Positions 59,301 through 64,000 of a stretch of DNA of 64,000 bases are shown piece by piece; the first letter of the stretch is position 1; each line of letters starts with the position of its first letter. The DNA is from Malania oleifera (taxonomy: Eukaryota; Streptophyta; Magnoliopsida; Santalales; Ximeniaceae), in the NCBI RefSeq assembly GCF_029873635.1, contig NC_080420.1, forward strand, positions 123,202,719 through 123,266,718, read 5' to 3'. A program made the position numbers and the translations under genes. Under the pieces are notes generated by a model. That model ran no database searches, was not told where the DNA came from, and saw only the letters and a program-made list of their open reading frames with translations.

Positions 59301-62300
59301 TTTAATTTGGTTTTGAAATCAGTTTGTGAAGAAAATGATGATAATAATAGGTGTCAGATTGGCTGTTGATTCTGGTTTTGCAGAGGGACTAGAGGCTGGT
59401 GTTGACAGGATTAACGAAAAAGAAGAAGCTGAATTGGGTAGGAAATCTGGTGTTTCAGGATTTAATTCTGAAATATCTAATGGTCCTAAGGTGTATGCAT
59501 GTCAGAAGGATGCAATGATGGGTACGGAAAGGAAGAAATTTTATGAAGCAAAAGAGAGCATTCCAATGAGATAAGGCCAAAGATTGTAAGGAGAGATTTT
59601 GAAGGAGAGTTGAGCATTGTGGAAGATACACTTGCTAAGGTGAACGATATAGCAAGCGATGGAGTTAGCAAAGGAAAGGAGGCTAAGAAATGGGGAGATT
59701 TTTCAGATAACGATTGTGATGACATTGGGTAGTTTTCACTGTGGTGGTGGTTTGCTGTTGGATGAGATTTGGGAACAATATGGATATGTTTTTGATTCCT
59801 GTGATGTTCTTGGGGATCTATCATATGTACATCCTGCCATGCTGGAAGGATTGGAGGGGTTCCTATATTTGAGAATGATGGATTGGATGATACTGCAGTA
59901 CAATGATGGAATTTTACCCATGCCAGTAGAGGTGATTTCTAGGAAGGGTTTAGAAGCCCAAGATTTAATAGATAAATTGGATTTAAAAATGTGTGATGCT
60001 GGTGGAATTGAAGTGCACTTTGATGGGGGTGAGTACAAAGCAAAGAAGGGTCAGAGGGAGCTTGCAAATTTAAAGTGCTTGGTGAATTATGATGGAAAGG
60101 GATTGAAAAGGGGTTTTCTTGCTTAGGAGTTCTTTACAGTTTTTATTTTTTATTTTTATTTTTATTTTGTTTTTTTATTTTTAATTTTCATCTTTATTAT
60201 TATTTTTGTTTTGTTTCTGTTTTTTATTTTTTCAGGGGGACCTCTTGTCTCCTTAGGTTGTAACTTCTCTTCCTCAATCTAATATACCTTCTTTTATTAT
60301 CCAAAAAAAAGTGCTTCGTAGGGTGTTAGACAAGGGGATCTGATCACTCTTTCCTTTTTTGTTTGTGTTAGTGGTTGATGTTTTGAGTAGAATAGTTTAT
60401 AGGGCGGTGGATATGGGGTTGGTGAAAGGTTTGGAGCTTGAAGAAGTGGGGAGGGAGGGAGTGATTGTGTCTCATCTCTGTGATACTGTGTTTTTTTTAG
60501 GTATTCACAATTTTTTTTTTTTTAAATATTTTGAGCCTCCTCCATATTTTTGTGTGGTGCTTAAAATTAACGTGGGTAAGAGTGATATTGCTGCTAGTAA
60601 TTTGAGTGTGAATAGAGTTAGAGGAGTTTGCCTTTTTAGCGGGTTGTGGATTGGCCTTTGGCTTATTTAAGGGTCCCCTTGGGTGGTAATTCTAGGACAT
60701 GTGGATTTTAGGATCCAGTTGTGGAGAGGGTGTCTAAGTGTTTAGATGGGTTGAAAGGTGCATTATTTTCATTAGGTGGTTGAATTACATTGATTGAGGC
60801 CTGCATTGCTAGCATTTGTATTACTTATCTATTTTTAGGATTCCTATGGCATTGCTAGTAAGCTTGAGAAAGTTAAAGAAATTTCCTTTGGTCCAGCAGG
60901 GGGGAAGGGTGATAATTTGGTTAGCTGGGTTGTGGTGTGTGGGTATTAATTGGAGGGATGTTTGATTTTGAAAGTTTGGTGTCTAAGAACACTACCCTCT
61001 TGGCTAAATGGCTTTGTCAGTTACCTTAAGAGGATTCCTCTCTTTGGCATAGAGTTACTAAAAGTAAGCCTGTACAGCATGTGAATGGTTGGGATTCTAA
61101 CTTGGGATTAAGATGTTATTTGGAGAGTTTATGAAGGTCTCACTCTTATATTTTTCCCTTTTCATTCCTCAAACTAAATTTGTTCAATGTGAGGGTTCTC
61201 ATATTCATTTTTGGGAAGATATCTGGATATATAATGTCGTGTTGTCCACTTCTTTTCCTTGTCTTTATCGCTTGACTTCAAGGCATAATGCCATTATTTC
61301 TTCTTTTTTGGTTTTGGATGGTCCTTTGTCTTCTTGGATTTCCACTTTTGTAGGCCCCTTAATGATGGGGAGGTGGATAAGCTTTCTTCTTTCTTGTCGG
61401 TGTTGGACAATTGTCATTTCTCCATTGGAGCAGATAGTCATTCTTGGTCTTTGGATTCTTTGGCATTTTATTCTTGCAAATTTCTTTGTGATCTTTTAGT
61501 GCTAATTTTTCCTTTTTCGCTCCATAAAAAAATTTCGAAGGCCAAAGTTCCCCAAGAAGTCGAGGCTTTTATTTTGTAGGTTGTGCTTAATGGAGTTTAC
61601 ACCTATACTATGTTGCATTGTTGGCAGAGTAGGAGACCTTCGAAGACACTTTCTCCAGATGTGTGCTTTTTATGCTTTAACAGTTCAGAAAAAGCTTCCC
61701 ATTTGTTTTTGTGCTATTATTTTGCCTGGAAATGTGGAACATTCCTTTTGATTTATTGGAAGAAAGTTAGGTTTGCCTGAACTTGGTGGAGAATTTGTTG
61801 GGCATCTCTTTTTCTGGTTTCAGTAGGAAGAAGGATGCTATAGTATTGTGGAGATGTGCATTTTCGCAGTGTTTTGGGGTTTATGGCTGGAACATGATGC
61901 ACTTATGTTTTCTTGAAGAACCAGAATATATCTTTGTTATGTGATAAGATTCATTACTTAGCCTCTGTTGGCTGTGTTGGTTCGAGGGGGCTTTAATTGA
62001 GCAAGTTTACCTGACATACAACAGGATTGGCTATCCTTGTTGGTTCAATGATGTTTTATCCTTTCTTTTTCCTACTTCTTTGCCTAATCTGTTTAGGAGG
62101 ATTTCTTATTCTCCTCTTTTAAACATTCTATCTTCTTTAATGAAATAATCTTCTTTTGTTCTTATAAAACAATTTGATCCTCTTTTAATGAGCAGATTCC
62201 ATGCACCAAAAATATGGCTCATATTTTTTTGGATATAGTATTGAGTCTTATTGTTACTTGCATATTTCATTGCCTGGTTTCTTCAGCTTTCAAACACACG

Positions 62301-63295
62301 CAAGCTTTTTGCCCCTTCCTCATAAAAACAACTGAAAGAATATTTTCTTCTTATATCCATATTATTGACTACTTCTACAGGGAGGTCTTCATCATGTATC
62401 ATGGTTCCAGTTTCTCCCTCATGAATCTGATCAGAACCCTCCACCTGATAAAAGGTTTGATTTCATTGCAGTTAATGTAGAAGTTTTAAATTTATTCTTT
62501 ATTATGTCTTCTGATTTAATATTGAAGTTGGATTTCTTTTCATACTTGGGAAGTGTGAAAGTGGAGCAGAATGATGCTGCTACCATTGTTGTGCTTTCAT
62601 CCCATTTGGAGTTGCAGAGGGGGGGATTTCTTAGCACATGGACCAATTCCTTTGTTGGACCTTGGGACCCATCACAGGGTTTACACAATCCTGGTAAATT
62701 CTTGAATAAATAGTTAATGACTTGTGCTATGTTTTTTTTTATATCTGACCGTCTCTTATCTCCAAGCGCTCCCCTTTTTTACAAAATACACAGATGAGAA
62801 AATAAAGCTCTGGCTTTTTCTTCCTGGGCACCATTCAGCTGTTGTTGAGCATGCAGAAGCTGCAGTATCTAGATTAAGAGGTATTTTGTTCATGAGTTGC
62901 TTTACATATTTTTCTGATTACCGATGCTAAATTTGGTCTGTATTTAATTTATCAATCTCATTTTTGAGTTTTTTTCCAGATAATAGGTGAATATATTATG
63001 TAATTATGTTATTATGCTTATTAATGAATTAATTAATTTTTGTGGAAGTTGTTGCATCTGGATTGTGGCTGGCTCCTGGTGACTCAGAAGAGGTTGCAGC
63101 TGCTTTATCTCAGGCTTTGAGGAATCGCATAGAAAGGTTTCATTCTTTCATTGCTAAGTCTGCAGTCCATATCTGGTATTCTTGACATGACTATCTCATT
63201 GGAATTGGCAGAGCAATGATGGGACTTTCCTACATGAGATTTGGAGATGTGTTCTCAAGATATCATCCACATTCACAGACTGAAGAACTTTTCAG
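47355..63295 (+). CDS. MED13: Mediator kinase-module subunit MED13, N-terminal part
   Basis: MED13 joins the CDK8-cyclin C-MED12 module to core Mediator in the nucleus. Six coding exons are visible: 47355-47378 (MWTNVFKI), 62381-62454, 62554-62693, 62794-62880, 63049-63136 and 63212-63295, all in phase and about 165 aa so far. The order of motifs fits the plant MED13 N-terminus: [21 protein letters not shown], then [55 protein letters not shown] and [12 protein letters not shown]. The rest of this roughly 2000-residue protein lies beyond the right edge. Oddities: the first coding exon has only eight codons and is followed by a 15,002-bp intron filled with retroelements; two upstream reading frames precede the ATG. 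Confidence 0.9.
47895..48145. repeat. Imperfect direct duplication with (GAA)n
   Basis: The segment at about 47897-47985 ('tgcaaac.a.gacaagtaagc' ... 'actatactaagtgctg') recurs at about 48060-48140. Between them lies a (GAA)n run (about 47978-48001) and a second short duplication, the 'aattaatcc.agt.ctacttgaattg' type, at 48006-48064. It is inside the MED13 15-kb intron. Confidence 0.7.
48146..48849. other. Unassigned intron sequence
   Basis: This is intron-like sequence with no element recognised, apart from a near-duplicate 'gaattcaaat.aatgtgccagct.gtgtt' pair at about 48762-48792 and 48810-48842. Confidence 0.4.
48850..49925 (+). mobile_element. L1 LINE 3' fragment
   Basis: On the + strand the region after L1 reverse transcriptase is readable: [20 protein letters not shown] and WEDGLGL-like wording at about 48876-48995, then a zf-RVT start ([11 protein letters not shown], 49060-49092). 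The L1 tail ([15 protein letters not shown]..., 49580-49640) and a T-rich 3' end near 49900 follow. It is rearranged and dead. Confidence 0.65.
50225..50870 (+). mobile_element. L1 LINE fragment
   Basis: The + strand reads the VGNG-type segment of L1 ([15 protein letters not shown], about 50231-50276), followed by '[14 protein letters not shown]' and '[15 protein letters not shown]' (about 50592-50637). This is out of order relative to the fragment just upstream, so it is a separate insertion or a rearrangement. Confidence 0.6.
50871..51360. other. Unassigned intron sequence with homopolymers
   Basis: There is a long T-run at about 51129-51150 and mixed T/G homopolymers at about 51325-51348. 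No gene or element is recognised. Confidence 0.4.
52206..52577 (-). repeat. 3' LTR of the Reina-like element
   Basis: This LTR of about 372 bp begins TGACAAGG and ends CTTAACA. It is paired with 56940-57307 and contains the shared block 'ttattgcttggatggaaaag'. Confidence 0.88.
56940..57307 (-). repeat. 5' LTR of the Reina-like element
   Basis: This LTR of about 368 bp begins TGATAAGA and ends CCTAACA(T). The primer site lies immediately to its left on the + strand (about 56926-56938). Confidence 0.88.
57842..60311 (+). mobile_element. L1-derived element with ORF1 but no ORF2
   Basis: A 2470-bp insert sits inside the L1 reverse transcriptase, between a near-perfect 10-bp duplication TGCTTTGTAG (57832-57841) and TGCTTCGTAG (60312-60321), and ends in a short poly-A (60303-60310). 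Its content resembles plant L1 ORF1: a basic segment '[17 protein letters not shown]' at about 58298-58350, and a C-terminal '[17 protein letters not shown]' at about 60040-60090, just where ORF1 normally ends. ORF2 is absent; a T-rich stretch (60130-60230) leads straight to the 3' end. ORF1 is itself broken by stops. It would have needed another L1's reverse transcriptase to move. Confidence 0.7.
62151..62380. other. 3' end of the MED13 15-kb intron
   Basis: A short stretch between the L1 end and the acceptor CTACAG at 62375-62380. No element is recognised. Confidence 0.5.
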
Positions 63296-63700
63296 GTTTG
63301 TTGCAATAGATATTCACGTTGGTAGTCCAAGTAATGGTTATGTTAATAATTTCTCTCGCTGATTAGCAAAAAAAAAAAAAAAAATCTCTTGTTTACTTGA
63401 GCTTTTGAAAAGGAATAGCATTGAAAATAATATGTACGGTGAAATAAAGGCTTTATCACAATATGAAACCAATCCACATGGCATGAATTTGTTTTTTAAA
63501 AAAAGAAAAAAAGTTCTATTCTTGACCCTTTTATAAATTTGTTTCAGTGGTTCACCCTCTCTTCAGCATGTTTGCATGCATGCAGGTTAGGGTTAGATCA
63601 TGGGTGATTGGGTGGTAGAAGTGGATCATCTTTTGCATGGACATAATCTCTCTGTTTATTCTAGTATGTTGCAGTCCTTCTGTCTCTTTAGAAGTTAATA
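63296..63700. other. Intron following MED13 exon at 63212-63295
   Basis: The donor is GTTTGT at 63296. There is an A-run at 63368-63383. No further MED13 coding sequence is seen before the window ends. Confidence 0.5.
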
Positions 63701-64000
63701 GGACTTTTGAAAGGTCACGGTGATGCAGGGGCAGCATCAAGGTTCTGCAGCCATGGAGAAATTAGAAGAGAAGAAGGAAGGGGAAGGGAGGAGAGAGGAG
63801 ATACCTGGGTGGAAACTCACATTCTACTTCAATTCAAATTCATCAACAACTAACTACAACATGGCTTTCACACACTATTTATAAGAAAGCCTCTTTACCT
63901 GAAATTACACCTAAACCCCTAAGACTACATTATGTTACAAATATACCCCTACTTTACACAAATATTACAAAAAACCAACAAAATACCACATAATACTGTA
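63701..64000 (-). mobile_element. Possible LTR-like sequence at the right edge
   Basis: On the minus strand a TATA box (CTTATAAATAG, about 63876-63886) lies in a sequence of LTR-like composition. It continues past the window, so ends and family cannot be determined. Confidence 0.3.

Larger units (their letters stand above)
51361..62150 (+). mobile_element. L1-clade LINE (ORF2), heavily interrupted
   Basis: This L1 ORF2 lies on the + strand inside the MED13 intron. The endonuclease start ([18 protein letters not shown]) is at 51361. The endonuclease-RT linker is at about 51800-52205. The linker resumes after the Reina insert at 57308 ([31 protein letters not shown]). The RT core is at about 57565-57840 ([17 protein letters not shown]) and continues after a second insert at about 60312-60545 (RQGD, then a segment where FADD is expected). 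Post-RT and zf-RVT ([20 protein letters not shown]) are at about 61640-61720, and a T-rich end at about 62100-62150. Stops and frameshifts are frequent, and part of the RT between 57460 and 57565 is replaced by unrelated AT-rich sequence. It is dead. Confidence 0.8.

Noticed and set aside
59659-60126. 155-codon open frame that could look like a new gene
   Set aside because: Its C-terminal wording and poly-A context show that it is the ORF1 tail of the L1 derivative at 57842-60311.

Overview
The window is nuclear DNA of a eudicot plant, probably a woody one. The evidence is a class III peroxidase, a plant-type HEL2/ZNF598 RING protein, a plant MED13 N-terminus, a plant-type tRNA-Phe, AT-rich spacers and dense nesting of Ty1/copia, Ty3/gypsy, RTE and L1 retroelements. 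The species cannot be named from the sequence. All three protein genes lie on the + strand and are unrelated in function; there is no operon or cluster logic.

Layout. 1-5570: the 3' part of a copia fossil on the + strand, cut by two long gypsy-type solo LTRs. 5571-7205: the peroxidase gene with its TATA promoter and one intron. 7206-13190: a degraded second copy of the peroxidase promoter, split by a SINE, which is itself split by a two-LTR copia fossil; both insertions have exact target-site duplications. 13190-14820: AT-rich spacer. 14825-29340: the HEL2/ZNF598 gene. Its first coding intron (16618-26134, 9.5 kb) separates the RING exon from the rest and holds a 793-bp hAT-type element, four RTE-clade LINE copies and a 2.4-kb LTR-like insert. 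30000-35940: a decayed gypsy gag-like fragment interrupted by a 2.2-kb solo LTR that carries another solo LTR inside it. 37123-37195: tRNA-Phe(GAA), followed by a tandem duplication of its 3' flank and an inverted repeat. 39860-40680: a GC-rich block ending in hAT-like sequence. 40740 to beyond the right edge: the MED13 gene, with a 5'UTR exon, a 6.2-kb 5'UTR intron, a coding exon of only eight codons, a 15-kb intron, then five short coding exons.

The MED13 15-kb intron is a retroelement graveyard. Inside a near full-length but decayed L1 (51361-62150) sit a Reina-type gypsy fossil on the minus strand and an L1-derived element that keeps ORF1 and lacks ORF2. Smaller L1 and RTE fragments lie on both sides.

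I found no convincing new biological system. The most interesting signals are: GTCGAC palindrome arrays upstream of the TATA box in several unrelated-looking LTRs, with a bZIP-like TGACGTGG core in two of them; the three-copy peroxidase promoter module; a probable GC-AG intron in the HEL2 gene; the tRNA-anchored tandem duplication; and the extreme intron structure of HEL2 and MED13. All calls come from reading the sequence by eye. Family names rest on remembered motifs, not on a database search.
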